Counted from the stretch's first letter, positions 9,194 to 18,127 are shown. The stretch is DNA of 64,000 nucleotides from RUG714 sp964623515 (GCA_964623515.1 CAZURV010000001.1:87554-151553); one strand, 5' to 3'. Notes: generated by a model not told the origin, from the sequence alone. Numbers and translations: made by a program.

Positions 9194-10348
9194 TTACAAA
9201 TTTTTTACAGTGCTTTCAAATAATTTTAAGAAAGTACTCCAAAAATTCAGTTTTTTGATGCCTTCCTCGGCACACAGCGGAATTTCATCTATTTTATCTT
9301 TCCCGAGATATATTTCAACTCTTCCTATCATCTGATTCTTTTTCACAGGAGCATTCAGCGATGCGGGAAGAACGATTTTCGTTTCGAGTTTTTCATCGCT
9401 CCCCTTTTCTGTAAGGACGTATCGGTTCCCCGCCACAATAGGATTAACCCCGCTTTTTTCACCGCCGTTGACCTGGACCGAACCAATCTGTGAAAGATTA
9501 ATATCCGCTTTAACGCTTTCATAATTTGCGAATCCCCAATTCAAAAGATTTTGAGCCGCCGCAAAACGCTTTTCGCTGTTTTCCGCACCCAGCACAACTG
9601 CCGCAAGAGACGTATTGCCGCGCTTCGCTGTTGCGCTGATGCAAAATCCGGCTTTCGTTGTTGTACCCGTTTTCAGCCCCGTACATCCCTCATAAAATCT
9701 CACAAGCCGATTTGTATTTACAAGCTCCGTTTTTCCGTTTCTCAAGCTGTCCATCCAAATCGTTGAATATTCTTTAATTTTGTCATATTGCATAAGCTCG
9801 CGACTCATAACTGCAATATCATAAGCCGTGGAAAGATGCGTTTCCGTTTCATCATCAAGACCTGTGCAGTTGTCAAAATGTGTGTTTTTCATCCCGAGCT
9901 GCTTCGCTTTTTCATTCATCATCGCAACAAACGATTCGCTCGAACCGGCTATATATTCTCCCAGCGCCGTACAGGCATCGTTTGCACTCGCTACGACAAC
10001 GGCTTTAAGCATGTCGTCAACGCTCATCTGTTCTCCGACTTCAAGCCATATCTGGGAACCGCCGAAGCTTTGTGCATTTTCGGTTGTGGTTACCATATCG
10101 GCAAGCGCTATTTTTCCGCTTTCAACAGCTTCCATAATTAAAATAAGGGCCATAACTTTTGTAATGCTCGCAGGATACAATTGTTTATTTTCATTTTTTG
10201 CCGCCAAAACTTTACCGGAATCTATATCCATTAGAACATATGCCTTTGCCTCAGCTTCGACAGACGCTTTCTTTTCCGCAGCAAAAGAAAATACGCATAA
10301 GCCGAAGGCCATAATTACACTAAGCAGAACAGATATTATTTTCTTCAT
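9194..10348 (-). CDS. D-alanyl-D-alanine carboxypeptidase (PBP5/DacF family)
   Basis: Secreted serine peptidase that trims the terminal D-alanine from peptidoglycan stem peptides. A Sec signal peptide (MKKIISVLLSVIMAFGLCVF, cleaved near SFA-AE) leads a 384-residue protein. The three active-site motifs are present: SITK (SxxK), SAND (SxN) and KTG in GLKTGTTTKAG. A beta-rich C-terminal PBP5-like domain follows. The start at 10348 is chosen for GGAGT upstream and because it begins the signal peptide; the longer frame adds 25 residues without signal character. Spore-former paralogues (DacF, DacB) act in spore cortex, but this one cannot be assigned. Confidence 0.93.
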   Translation of the reverse strand: MKKIISVLLSVIMAFGLCVFSFAAEKKASVEAEAKAYVLMDIDSGKVLAAKNENKQLYPASITKVMALILIMEAVESGKIALADMVTTTENAQSFGGSQIWLEVGEQMSVDDMLKAVVVASANDACTALGEYIAGSSESFVAMMNEKAKQLGMKNTHFDNCTGLDDETETHLSTAYDIAVMSRELMQYDKIKEYSTIWMDSLRNGKTELVNTNRLVRFYEGCTGLKTGTTTKAGFCISATAKRGNTSLAAVVLGAENSEKRFAAAQNLLNWGFANYESVKADINLSQIGSVQVNGGEKSGVNPIVAGNRYVLTEKGSDEKLETKIVLPASLNAPVKKNQMIGRVEIYLGKDKIDEIPLCAEEGIKKLNFWSTFLKLFESTVKNL

Positions 10349-10394
10349 ATAATCACTCCAATCATTAAAGAATATGCCGGAGTAATTGCATTTA

Positions 10395-10423
10395 TTTATA
10401 TTTTGTTTTATAATAAATTTCAA
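10395..10423 (-). promoter_or_regulatory. sigma-A promoter for the carboxypeptidase gene
   Basis: Minus strand: TTGAAA at 10418-10423, 17-bp spacer, TATAAA at 10395-10400, about 47 bp before the ATG. It is divergent from mtaB. Confidence 0.55.
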
Positions 10424-10469
10424 ACCCGGAATAGAATCAAAGATATTAAAATTACGTTAGAAAGAAAAA

Positions 10470-11753
10470 ATGAAAGCAGCTTTTTACACACTCGGATGCA
10501 AAGTGAATCAATATGAAACGCAACTTATGACGGAAGGCCTGCTAAAAGAGGGCTTTGAAATCGTTCATCACAGCGAGAATGCAGATATTTACATCGTAAA
10601 TTCTTGCACGGTTACCGCCGTGAGTAACTCGAAAACGAGGCAAGCAGTGCGTTCTTTCAAAAGGAATCACCCGAATGCGCTTGTTGTTCTGTGCGGCTGT
10701 ATGAGCCAGACATATCCCCGGCTCGGTGAGAGTCTGAGTGAAGCGGATATCGTTATCGGCAACACGGAGCATAAAAATATCGGCAGGCTTATAAACGAAT
10801 TTTTGAGCACAAATAAAAGAATAATCAAAATAGACGAACACGCTAAAAATGAAGCCTTTGAAAGCGGAACAATCAATACATTTAATGAACGGACGAGAGC
10901 AATCGTTAAAATTGAAGACGGATGCAACAGGTTCTGTTCATATTGTGCCATTCCGTACGCAAGAGGCAGGGTTCGTTCAAAACCGATGGAAGAAATTCAA
11001 AAAGAAGTTTCTTCACTTGCCGAATCAGGATACAAGGAAATTGTGCTTGTAGGCATCAATTTATCCGCATATAATGATGACGGACGGAATATTGCCGACG
11101 CCGTTCACACCGTATGCTCGGTGAACGAGATTATGCGCGTCCGCCTCGGCTCTCTGGAACCGGACCATATAACGGACAGCATTATAAACAGACTTGCCGC
11201 GGAAGAAAAGTTCTGCCCGCAGTTCCATATTTCCCTGCAAAGCGGATGCGACAAAACACTCAGAAATATGAACAGACACTACACTGCCTGCGAATATACG
11301 GAATTATGCCGAAAACTCCGAAATGTATTTGACGGCTGTACTTTGACAACAGATATCATGGTAGGTTTTCCGGGAGAAAGTGAAGAAGATTTTAAAGAGT
11401 CTCTTGAATTTGCAAAAAAAATCAAATTTGAAAAGGCGCATATTTTCCCGTATTCCGTACGCGAAGGCACGAAAGCCGCACTGATGAACGGACAAATAGA
11501 AAAGCATATCAAAACCGAACGAGCAAGGATAATGAGCAGTACATGCGAAAAAATAAGAAATGAATTTTTAAAATCACAAACAGGCAAAATGCTCAGCGTG
11601 CTGTTTGAACAAAAAGGCAAAGACGGATTTTATGAGGGTTACACCAAAAATTACATCCCTGTAAAAATCAAATCGGAAAAAAATTTGTGCGGAAAAATAC
11701 TTGAAGTGAAAATAAAAGAATTTGACGGTAATCACTGCATAGGCGCTGTTTAA
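10470..11753 (+). CDS. mtaB: tRNA t6A37 methylthiotransferase MtaB
   Basis: Radical SAM enzyme that adds a methylthio group to N6-threonylcarbamoyladenosine at tRNA position 37. The 427-residue protein starts MKAAFYTLGCKVNQYETQLM, typical of MtaB rather than MiaB. The three cysteines of the auxiliary cluster are in LGCKVNQ, NSCTVTA and LCGCMS. The radical SAM cluster motif is CNRFCSYC (about residue 150). A TRAM-like C-terminal region is present. It is a single gene, divergent from the carboxypeptidase and ended by a strong terminator. The true MiaB is at 50883-52298. Confidence 0.95.
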   Translation: MKAAFYTLGCKVNQYETQLMTEGLLKEGFEIVHHSENADIYIVNSCTVTAVSNSKTRQAVRSFKRNHPNALVVLCGCMSQTYPRLGESLSEADIVIGNTEHKNIGRLINEFLSTNKRIIKIDEHAKNEAFESGTINTFNERTRAIVKIEDGCNRFCSYCAIPYARGRVRSKPMEEIQKEVSSLAESGYKEIVLVGINLSAYNDDGRNIADAVHTVCSVNEIMRVRLGSLEPDHITDSIINRLAAEEKFCPQFHISLQSGCDKTLRNMNRHYTACEYTELCRKLRNVFDGCTLTTDIMVGFPGESEEDFKESLEFAKKIKFEKAHIFPYSVREGTKAALMNGQIEKHIKTERARIMSSTCEKIRNEFLKSQTGKMLSVLFEQKGKDGFYEGYTKNYIPVKIKSEKNLCGKILEVKIKEFDGNHCIGAV

Positions 11754-11758
11754 AAAAA

Positions 11759-11785
11759 CGTCCGTAAGCACTTAGCTTACGGACG
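11759..11785. terminator. bidirectional terminator between mtaB and ddh
   Basis: Perfect 11-bp arms (CGTCCGTAAGC) with a 5-nt loop, and T-runs on both strands (CTTTTTC on plus, TTTTTTT on minus). It lies between convergent genes. Confidence 0.9.
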
Positions 11786-11844
11786 CTTTTTCATTTAATG
11801 CAATAAAAGATATTTTTACCCTTTTGAAAATTGTAAACCGCGAA

Positions 11845-12831
11845 TTACAGCATGGAAGCAATTATTTCATCGTAGCTTTTATTTATAAGGTAAGCAGGCG
11901 GAATATCAAAAACGGTTTTGCAGCCGCTTTCCCCTTTCTGCGCAAGCCTAAACGCCGCCCTTGCATACGCTACAAGAACAGAAGCTGTAAATTCCGGGTT
12001 TGAATCCAACTTCAGGCTGTATTCAATAATATGAGAATTTTCATGGTTTCTGCCTGTTTTACCGCTTCTGAACACAAAGCCGCCGTGCGGAATCGCAGAA
12101 TGATTCTCCTTAAGTTCCTGTTCGCTGATAAAATGCACAGTTGTATCATAATCTGCAAAATAATTCGGCATCGCTTTAATCTCTTTTTCAATCCGCGCTT
12201 TATCGGCTCCATCCTCTGCAACTACAAAGCACTCTCTTGTATGCTTCTGACGGGTGGAAAGCTCAGGATTTTCACCGTTTCTCACAGCGGAAAGTGCACT
12301 TTCAACAGGCACTGTATACTGCCTCGCATCCTTAACTCCGCTGATACGGCGTATAGCGTCCGAATGTCCCTGACTTACGCCTTTTCCCCAAAACGTATAA
12401 TCACTGCCGCACGGAAGAATCGCATTGGAATAAAGTCTGTTCAAAGAAAACATACCGGGATCCCATCCAACTGAAATAACAGCAATGTTTGAACCTGATT
12501 TTGCTGATTTGTCAACCGCCGCAAAATGTTCCGGTATTTTTGCATGGGTATCAAAACTGTCTATAACATTAAAATACTGTGCCAAAAACGGTGTCTGCAC
12601 CGGCAAATCCGTTGCGCTTCCTCCGCATAGAATCATAACATCAATTTCATCTTTTAAGGAAAGCACATTATCCATATGGACTCTTTTTACGCCGGGCGTT
12701 AAAATTTTAACGGTTTCCGGATTTCTTCTGGTACATACGGCACAAAGCTTCATATCGTCATTTTGTTTAACGGCACATTCAACGCCTCTGCCGAGATTGC
12801 CGTACCCTGCAATACCTATTCTTATACTCAT
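11845..12831 (-). CDS. ddh: meso-diaminopimelate dehydrogenase
   Basis: NADPH-dependent enzyme forming meso-diaminopimelate from tetrahydrodipicolinate in one step, supplying lysine and peptidoglycan cross-link precursor. The N-terminal Rossmann motif is GIAGYGNLGRG. ISVGWDPGMFSLNR and the GKGVSQGHSDAIRR stretch are typical of Ddh substrate-binding residues. The length of 328 residues matches the family. The gene stands alone with a good promoter at 12881-12909 and a shared terminator at its 3' end. Its presence supports meso-DAP peptidoglycan. Confidence 0.96.
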   Translation of the reverse strand: MSIRIGIAGYGNLGRGVECAVKQNDDMKLCAVCTRRNPETVKILTPGVKRVHMDNVLSLKDEIDVMILCGGSATDLPVQTPFLAQYFNVIDSFDTHAKIPEHFAAVDKSAKSGSNIAVISVGWDPGMFSLNRLYSNAILPCGSDYTFWGKGVSQGHSDAIRRISGVKDARQYTVPVESALSAVRNGENPELSTRQKHTRECFVVAEDGADKARIEKEIKAMPNYFADYDTTVHFISEQELKENHSAIPHGGFVFRSGKTGRNHENSHIIEYSLKLDSNPEFTASVLVAYARAAFRLAQKGESGCKTVFDIPPAYLINKSYDEIIASML

Positions 12832-12880
12832 AATCTAATCTTCTCCCGAAAAAATATATTTATTGGTTTAAATCGGCAAA

Positions 12881-12909
12881 ATTATACCAAATTATGCATA
12901 TGTTTTCAA
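12881..12909 (-). promoter_or_regulatory. sigma-A promoter for ddh
   Basis: Minus strand: TTGAAA at 12904-12909, 17-bp spacer, TATAAT at 12881-12886. Confidence 0.75.
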
Positions 12910-12955
12910 CTCATATCTTTTATTTTATTCAGAAAGTAAATATTTCACGCAAAAT

Positions 12956-12984
12956 TTGCAATGCGAACCGTAAGGTTATATAAT
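12956..12984 (+). promoter_or_regulatory. sigma-A promoter for the EamA gene
   Basis: TTGCAA at 12956-12961, 17-bp spacer, TATAAT at 12979-12984, 22 bp before the GTG start. It is divergent from the ddh promoter. Confidence 0.65.
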
Positions 12985-13006
12985 ATAGAACGAACGGAGG
13001 GTTTAC

Positions 13007-13885
13007 GTGAAACTTAAAATTCAGAAAAGAAATCAAGGCATTATGTATATCATGATTTCCGCATTCTTTTTTGCGCTGATGGGACTGTTTGTTCGCCTTT
13101 CGGGAGATTTGCCCAGCTTTGAAAAAAGTTTCTTCAGAAATGCAGTTGCAGCTGTTTTCGCTTTTGCTGTGTTGCTGAAAAATAAAACGGAAATTAAAAT
13201 CGGAAAAGGAAATCTGAAATATCTTTTGCTTAGAAGCGTCTGCGGAACCATCGGAATACTGTGCAACTTTTATGCAATTGACCGAATCAATCTCGCAGAC
13301 GCGTCCATACTTAATAAAATGTCACCTTTTTTTGCGATTATTTTTTCGTTTTTTCTTCTTAAAGAAAAAATTAAACCCGCGCAGGCAGGAATCGTTATCC
13401 TCGCTTTCTGCGGAGCGCTGATGATCGTTAAACCCGGATTTAAAGGAATTGAAATCATTCCGGGTCTTCTCGGTCTTGCGGGCGGAATCGCGGCGGGCGC
13501 CGCCTATACATTTGTGAGAATTTTAAGCAGAAATAAGGTTGAAGGTCCTTTTATCGTTATGTTTTTCTCCTTGTTTTCGTGTATCGTTATTCTTCCGTTT
13601 TTCATCGCGGATTTTACGCCTATGAGCGGTATGCAGCTGTTATATCTTCTGTGTGCGGGACTTTCCGCCGCAGGAGGTCAGTTTTCCATAACTGCGGCAT
13701 ACTCGTGCGCTCCTGCTAAAGAAATTTCGGTTTATGATTATACGCAAATTATTTTCAGCACGCTTATGGGATTTGCGGTTTTCGGAGAAATTCCCGACGG
13801 TTGGAGCTTTGCCGGATACGGCGTAATCATAGCCGCCGCAATATTGATGTTTTTATATAATAATAATTACAGAAAGAGCGCCTGA
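13007..13885 (+). CDS. EamA/DMT-superfamily membrane exporter
   Basis: A 292-residue integral membrane protein with about ten hydrophobic segments arranged as two EamA repeats, the drug/metabolite transporter layout. The N-terminal repeat contains MGLFVRLSGDLPSFEKSFFR and RSVCGTIGILCNFYAI; the second ends in LMGFAVFGEIPDGWSF, both typical of EamA proteins. The start is GTG at 13007, preceded by CGGAGGG. The gene is monocistronic. The substrate cannot be inferred; relatives export amino acids, nucleotides or other metabolites. Confidence 0.88.
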   Translation: MKLKIQKRNQGIMYIMISAFFFALMGLFVRLSGDLPSFEKSFFRNAVAAVFAFAVLLKNKTEIKIGKGNLKYLLLRSVCGTIGILCNFYAIDRINLADASILNKMSPFFAIIFSFFLLKEKIKPAQAGIVILAFCGALMIVKPGFKGIEIIPGLLGLAGGIAAGAAYTFVRILSRNKVEGPFIVMFFSLFSCIVILPFFIADFTPMSGMQLLYLLCAGLSAAGGQFSITAAYSCAPAKEISVYDYTQIIFSTLMGFAVFGEIPDGWSFAGYGVIIAAAILMFLYNNNYRKSA

Positions 13886-13980
13886 CAAATGATTTCAGGT
13901 GGTTGTGCAGTTTTGCAACTTATGGCGTTTGCCATAAAGGAGAGCCGCTTGATTCGCATCGGCGGATTCTAAATAAAAAA

Positions 13981-14005
13981 TACGGCATATTTATTCAATG
14001 CCGTA
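13981..14005 (-). terminator. minus-strand terminator
   Basis: TACGGCAT and ATGCCGTA arms with a 9-nt loop, followed on the minus strand by TTTTTTATTT. No established gene on the minus strand ends just before it, which suggests a short transcript from the 14.0-14.3 kb region. Confidence 0.65.
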
Positions 14006-14125
14006 AAAAGGATGTTCCCCTGTAAATTTGTTCCGATATATGAAATTCTTAAATCCTTTGTTATGATTTACCACGCTTCCAATCCGCTTTTTAGCCCAAT
14101 CGGAAACATCTATGCGAAAGTACAT
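13991..14125 (-). CDS. possible 44-residue protein (speculative)
   Basis: A minus-strand frame beginning MYFRIDVSDWAKKRIGSVVN and ending NKFTGEHPFYGIE. Its stop codon lies within the loop of the terminator at 13981-14005. GGGGAG lies 12 bp upstream of the ATG, which is too far for a good ribosome binding site. The residue composition looks protein-like, but no homologue is recognised. It may instead be a decayed gene end. Confidence 0.3.
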   Translation of the reverse strand: MYFRIDVSDWAKKRIGSVVNHNKGFKNFIYRNKFTGEHPFYGIE

Positions 14126-14306
14126 CCTGCAACATTTCTCCCCTACACCAAGGCATGGTGGGCAAAAGCGACTTAGTATCCTTTATTGCAACTTCGGTTA
14201 CGGAATGCACCAATCCGTATTTTTCAAAACAATCCCCCTTCATGCAACATCTTCGGCGAGAGCGCGTACGTCCGCTGAAAAAATCAAGCTACTGCTATCA
14301 TCGTAT

Positions 14307-14861
14307 CTAATCACAGTTATAACCGTCATAATAATTTTCATAATAATTCTCAAAATAATCTTCAATTTCATCGTTATAGCGATGATTGTTGAAATATCTG
14401 TCTATATCAGACTGAAAATCTCCCGAATTCAGCGATGCAAAAGTTGTTATTCCGAAGATGACAGAAAAGATTATACTGAGTGCAACAGATACAATCCAGC
14501 AAATCAGAAATTTCTTGGCATTGGACTTTCTTTTTGACTGATTGGGAACAGGTATATCGGCATACACAAACTGTGTATTTCCACACTGAGAACAGGCGTA
14601 GTCCCGCACAAAACAAAGATTTCCGCACTGTGTGCAGGTTTTTACCTGCGGCATGATTCGCTGCCCCGGATTCTTCCTGAGGCACAAATAAACAATTCCG
14701 GTTATAAAAGGAAAGAATATGGAAAATACTGTAAAAATAACAGTGTTTTTATTATTGTGCGCCTTTGCGTCATTGTAAATACACAGCGGAAGAAAAATTC
14801 TTGATAAAATATTAAAAATTAACAATAATGCATACAATACAATGGAAATTATAAAAAACAC
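14307..14861 (-). CDS. membrane protein with zinc-ribbon, function unknown
   Basis: A 184-residue protein. An N-terminal hydrophobic segment and a second one (TVIFTVFSIFFPFITGIVYL) are followed by a zinc-ribbon (CTQCGNLCFVRDYACSQCGN). A third membrane segment (ICWIVSVALSIIFSVIFGIT) precedes an acidic, tyrosine- and asparagine-rich tail. The start is set at a GTG (14859-14861) because GAGGAGG lies 9 bp upstream; a longer frame would overlap the upstream gene by 41 bp. It is downstream of the COG2426 gene in the same orientation. No specific function is recognised. Confidence 0.75.
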   Translation of the reverse strand: MFFIISIVLYALLLIFNILSRIFLPLCIYNDAKAHNNKNTVIFTVFSIFFPFITGIVYLCLRKNPGQRIMPQVKTCTQCGNLCFVRDYACSQCGNTQFVYADIPVPNQSKRKSNAKKFLICWIVSVALSIIFSVIFGITTFASLNSGDFQSDIDRYFNNHRYNDEIEDYFENYYENYYDGYNCD

Positions 14862-14880
14862 GGTAAATACCCTCCTCAAA

Positions 14881-15357
14881 TTAAAATAAAGATTTAACCC
14901 CATAAGTTGTGGCAAGAACAATTATGCCAGCCGCCATAACGCCTAAAATGATTGACGGAATACATTTTTTCAATCGCATATCAAGCACCGAAGCAACGAG
15001 CGCACCCATCCATGCGCCTGTGCCGGGCAAAGGGATTGCAACAAGGATGAACAAGCCCCAAAAGCTGTATTTCTGAACCGTTTTTCCCTTGATATGCGCC
15101 TTATTCTCAAGCCAGCGCGTAATTTTCAAAAAATAGCCATGCGCTTTCAGCCATTCGAAAACTTTTTTTGTAAAGAGGACAAGAACCGGAATAGGCAACA
15201 TATTGCCTATAACACCTGCTATGTAAGCAACGGCGGGAGTCAATCCCAGTGCCGTACCGTACGGTATTGCGCCCCTGATTTCAACAATTGGAAACATAGA
15301 AACAAAAACTGTTTTTATAATCGAAAAAATTAAGGAATCCCACATATTAATTACCAT
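14881..15357 (-). CDS. COG2426 small multidrug-export-like membrane protein
   Basis: A 158-residue membrane protein resembling the Sm_multidrug_ex/COG2426 family. The early motif VEIRGAIPYGTALGL, a central basic amphipathic stretch and the membrane-embedded VAIPLPGTGAWMGALVAS are shared features of that family, which is distantly related to DedA proteins. Transport activity for the family is poorly proven. The ATG overlaps the TGGTAA end of the upstream DUF2804 gene, so translation is probably coupled. A second ATG four codons later is an alternative start. Confidence 0.8.
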   Translation of the reverse strand: MVINMWDSLIFSIIKTVFVSMFPIVEIRGAIPYGTALGLTPAVAYIAGVIGNMLPIPVLVLFTKKVFEWLKAHGYFLKITRWLENKAHIKGKTVQKYSFWGLFILVAIPLPGTGAWMGALVASVLDMRLKKCIPSIILGVMAAGIIVLATTYGVKSLF

Positions 15358-16385
15358 TTGTTGTATACTTTCTCACAGAAAGCATACATATCCTTAATTT
15401 CAAGAATTTCGCCGCTGTCAAGCGCAACGATTCCGTTCCACAAACCATGTACCTGATGCGTTTTCATTCCGAAAACATTCAGAGGCATCAAATTGGAATA
15501 ATTATCATAAAACGGCGTCATCGTTAAATCCAGCCTGCCATCTTCGCTCTTGAAATGCCACGGTTCCATCCATTTGCCGCCTTCTTCCGGATCTTTCACA
15601 AGATCAACTGCACTGATTTTGTGGCATTTACCGTCATAAAACAGAGCGGTTTCCGTTGCATTTGATGTATCGCCGAATCCCCAAGTCAATTCAAAGCCGA
15701 AAATTTTTCCGTTCAAAAAACAACTTCCGTTCGCCCAGTACCACATATTTGCATAAGGCCATACGCCTCTGCCCCAGTCAAGTACGGTGAACGTATCTTC
15801 CTTGCTGAAATCAAATGTTTCATCCCCGTAAGTTACTCGGCCTTCAGTATTCATACAGTTGATTTTATTTGTATAGAAAAAGCATCCCGGCTTTTTAAAT
15901 GGTGTTGCGATCGTTATGCTTTCATGATCCGGAAATTTGAAGCAGTTAAAATCCGCACCCACGCGTTTACCTTTGCATACACCTTCAAAATGAAGCTTTA
16001 TACTGTTTTTGTCGGTTTCAAATCGAATCGATGTTTTTCCGTGCGAATAAACAGTGGTATTCGGCTTATCGCTGTTCAGATTTAACCTGTTTTTGTTTGG
16101 AGTTAAAAGCTGAACAGTCATACAGTCAAACTTACGGCCCGTATGTAAATCCACAAAACCAAAAGTAACGGCAGTAGCCAGCGAGATATTAAAAATATTC
16201 AGCTGAATCATAATTCTGCCGTTGCTTATCTGATAAAAATCCCATTCTTTAAGGCGCATTATGCTCCTTGAAATATTTTCACGATTATATTCGTAAATAT
16301 TATGCCTGCACCAACCGGGATTAGCAAGCAAACCGTTTGCATCCAGCAAAGGCTGGGGGGAAAGAATTTCGTTTTGAGCGTTCAT
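15351..16385 (-). CDS. DUF2804 domain-containing protein
   Basis: A 344-residue protein matching DUF2804 along its length. Indicators are the start QPLLDANGLLANPGWC, the central LDWGRGVWPYANMWYWANGS, and GFELTWGFGDTSNATE. The fold resembles tocopherol cyclase-like beta-barrels, according to family knowledge, but no reaction is established. It lacks a signal peptide. A promoter lies at 16441-16470 and the stop overlaps the next gene, so it leads a three-gene operon with the two small membrane proteins. Confidence 0.88.
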   Translation of the reverse strand: MNAQNEILSPQPLLDANGLLANPGWCRHNIYEYNRENISRSIMRLKEWDFYQISNGRIMIQLNIFNISLATAVTFGFVDLHTGRKFDCMTVQLLTPNKNRLNLNSDKPNTTVYSHGKTSIRFETDKNSIKLHFEGVCKGKRVGADFNCFKFPDHESITIATPFKKPGCFFYTNKINCMNTEGRVTYGDETFDFSKEDTFTVLDWGRGVWPYANMWYWANGSCFLNGKIFGFELTWGFGDTSNATETALFYDGKCHKISAVDLVKDPEEGGKWMEPWHFKSEDGRLDLTMTPFYDNYSNLMPLNVFGMKTHQVHGLWNGIVALDSGEILEIKDMYAFCEKVYNKW

Positions 16386-16977
16386 AATAAGCCTCCGTGA
16401 AGATACATTGATTCATAGACACATAAAAATCTATAAACTAATTATACATTATTATATATGTTTTTTGCAAGAAAAGAACGGCAAAAAGTTTACTTATATC
16501 TGTGCCATCACGCTTTTCCAACGTCTAAACGTGCTTTTTCTGCAATTTGTTTCACAGCAGAAAAAGAAATATTCAATTTTTTTGCAAGATTTCTATTCAC
16601 ATATTTCTGTATAATTTGATAAATTATTCACTTTTTTTTACATTGCATTCATCCATTCCGTTTTTTTTATTCATTTCAGATAAATTGCATTTTTTGTAAG
16701 AAAAAAAATGTAAAAGTTGTAACCTTTATGTAATGTTAAAAACTATGTTAATTTAGTTTAAAAATCACACAAAAGTTTGTGAAAACATACAAAAATTTAT
16801 TTTTTAACTATTTTACTTGACAAAAAAACGGGTACTTATCAACATTTTCAACAAGTTTTCAACAGTGAATACTCACATTGCATATACCTTTACACCAAAC
16901 CGATAAAAAAAGGATTTTTCCATCTGAAATGAAAGTTTTAAATCATCAAAATGTCATTTGAATGTGAAACATTTTTA
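16386..16977. other. long AT-rich intergenic region
   Basis: About 590 bp with no supported gene. It contains the DUF2804 promoter at its left end, long A/T runs, and three TCAACA-type repeats near 16840-16865 that resemble, but do not match, DnaA boxes. On the plus strand it ends in a strong terminator with no gene upstream of it. Confidence 0.6.
16441..16470 (-). promoter_or_regulatory. sigma-A promoter for the DUF2804 operon
   Basis: Minus strand: TTGCAA at 16465-16470, 18-bp spacer, TATAAT at 16441-16446. Confidence 0.55.
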
Positions 16978-17020
16978 AGAACCGCCCGTAATCCGTTTGG
17001 TTTGCGGGCAGTTCTTTTTT
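16978..17020 (+). terminator. orphan plus-strand terminator
   Basis: AGAACCGCCCG pairs with CGGGCAGTTCT (one mismatch, 16-nt loop) and is followed by TTTTTT on the plus strand only. No plus-strand gene precedes it within 3 kb, so it may end a small RNA. Confidence 0.75.
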
Positions 17021-17101
17021 CTTCTGCGCTTGCACGAAGATATTTTTAATTTTTATTTTGAAATGAACAGTGCAACGCATATTCATTTAAGATAAAAGTC
17101 A

Positions 17102-18127
17102 TTACAGCGAAGACGATTTATCCAGCATCTTGCTTGCAAATATTGCATACCCCTGCTCGGGTTTATTTAAAAATACATGTGTAACGGCACCTACAAATTT
17201 TCCGTTCTGCACAATCGGACTGCCTGACATACCCTGCAAAATTCCGCCTGTTTTGTTAAGAAGTTCCTCATCGGTTATTTTAATAATCATATCTTTATTT
17301 TCTTTACTGTTTTTACTGATTCTTGTTATTTCAATATCAAAATATTGTACGCCTGATTCATCAATCGTTGTGGCAATCTTTGCCGGACCTTTTTTTACTT
17401 CCGACGGCTGTGCCGATTCAATATAATTTTTATCTGCCTGAACCACCGGGCTTGTACCATAAATGCCTTCTTCGCAATTTATTTTGATGCTCCCTATTCC
17501 GGCAGTTTCGAGCACACCATAAATCTCACCTGCTTTTCCCTTCTCTGCCACAGAAAGCCCTATAACCGAACTCTTCAGTGCTTCTCCGTCTCCTAAGGGC
17601 ATAAGAGTGCCTGTGTCTACATCTGTTATTCCGTGCCCAAGCGCACCATAATTGCCTTTGGTGTCATAATATGTGATTGTTCCGATTCCCGCAGTACTGT
17701 CTCTTATCCACATTCCCGCTTTGTAACAATCAGACGTTATATTCAGTGCAGGTTTAAGAACGGTTGTTTGTGTTTCTTCATCTCTTTCATAAATCACTTT
17801 CACTCCGTTTCCGTTCGAACACTCAAATACGTTTGCAACCTCTTTGCAGGTTGTAACTTCTTTATTATTTAAAGAAACAATAATATCGCCTTCCATTATA
17901 CCTGCTTCCTCTGCAGGAGAAACGTTACCTGTTTTTGTTTGAACCGGAGCAGTTGATATCACAAGAACGCCTTTGGTGTATAATTTAATGCCGAAACTTT
18001 CACCGCTTATCGCAACAAGCTGCGAATTTGTTGTGCTAATTGCAGTGGTTGAATTATCAAAATTGTAAACAAAAATTATCAGTGTTAGCACAAATACCAG
18101 CGAAACCCAATTTTTTAAATTTTTCAT
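17102..18127 (-). CDS. spoIVB: stage IV sporulation protein B, SpoIVB serine peptidase
   Basis: Forespore-secreted serine peptidase (family S55) that signals across to the mother cell and triggers pro-sigma-K processing. The 341-residue protein has an N-terminal membrane anchor (VSLVFVLTLIIFVYNF) and a PDZ domain around VSPAEEAGIMEGDIIVSLN. The peptidase domain contains GALGHGITDVDTG with the catalytic histidine and GMSGSPIVQNGKFVGAVTH with the catalytic serine. AGGTG stands before the ATG. In most spore formers spoIVB sits directly before spo0A; here spo0A is about 34 kb away. No sigma-F/G promoter could be picked with confidence. Confidence 0.95.
   Translation of the reverse strand: MKNLKNWVSLVFVLTLIIFVYNFDNSTTAISTTNSQLVAISGESFGIKLYTKGVLVISTAPVQTKTGNVSPAEEAGIMEGDIIVSLNNKEVTTCKEVANVFECSNGNGVKVIYERDEETQTTVLKPALNITSDCYKAGMWIRDSTAGIGTITYYDTKGNYGALGHGITDVDTGTLMPLGDGEALKSSVIGLSVAEKGKAGEIYGVLETAGIGSIKINCEEGIYGTSPVVQADKNYIESAQPSEVKKGPAKIATTIDESGVQYFDIEITRISKNSKENKDMIIKITDEELLNKTGGILQGMSGSPIVQNGKFVGAVTHVFLNKPEQGYAIFASKMLDKSSSL

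Larger units (their letters stand above)
13886..14306. other. intergenic region with hairpins and a possible tiny ORF
   Basis: After the EamA gene there is a TTATGGC/GCCATAA hairpin (about 13920-13938) without a T-run. A minus-strand terminator follows at 13981-14005, with a possible 44-residue minus-strand reading frame (13991-14125) ending inside it. The stretch 14126-14306 carries no supported gene. Confidence 0.5.

Noticed and set aside
14112..14537. 141-codon plus-strand open frame with a hydrophobic middle
   Set aside because: Its hydrophobic part is the complement of the coding tail of the 14307-14861 gene; no start signal.
16500..16600. Minus-strand reading with a helix-turn-helix-like string (LAKKLNISFSAVKQIAEKA)
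   Set aside because: Only about 32 codons, preceded directly by a stop, with no ribosome binding site; likely a chance reading of AT-rich sequence.
16836..16866. TTATCAACA-type repeats resembling DnaA boxes
   Set aside because: None matches TTATCCACA exactly, no dnaA or dnaN gene is near, and AT-rich sequence gives such matches by chance.
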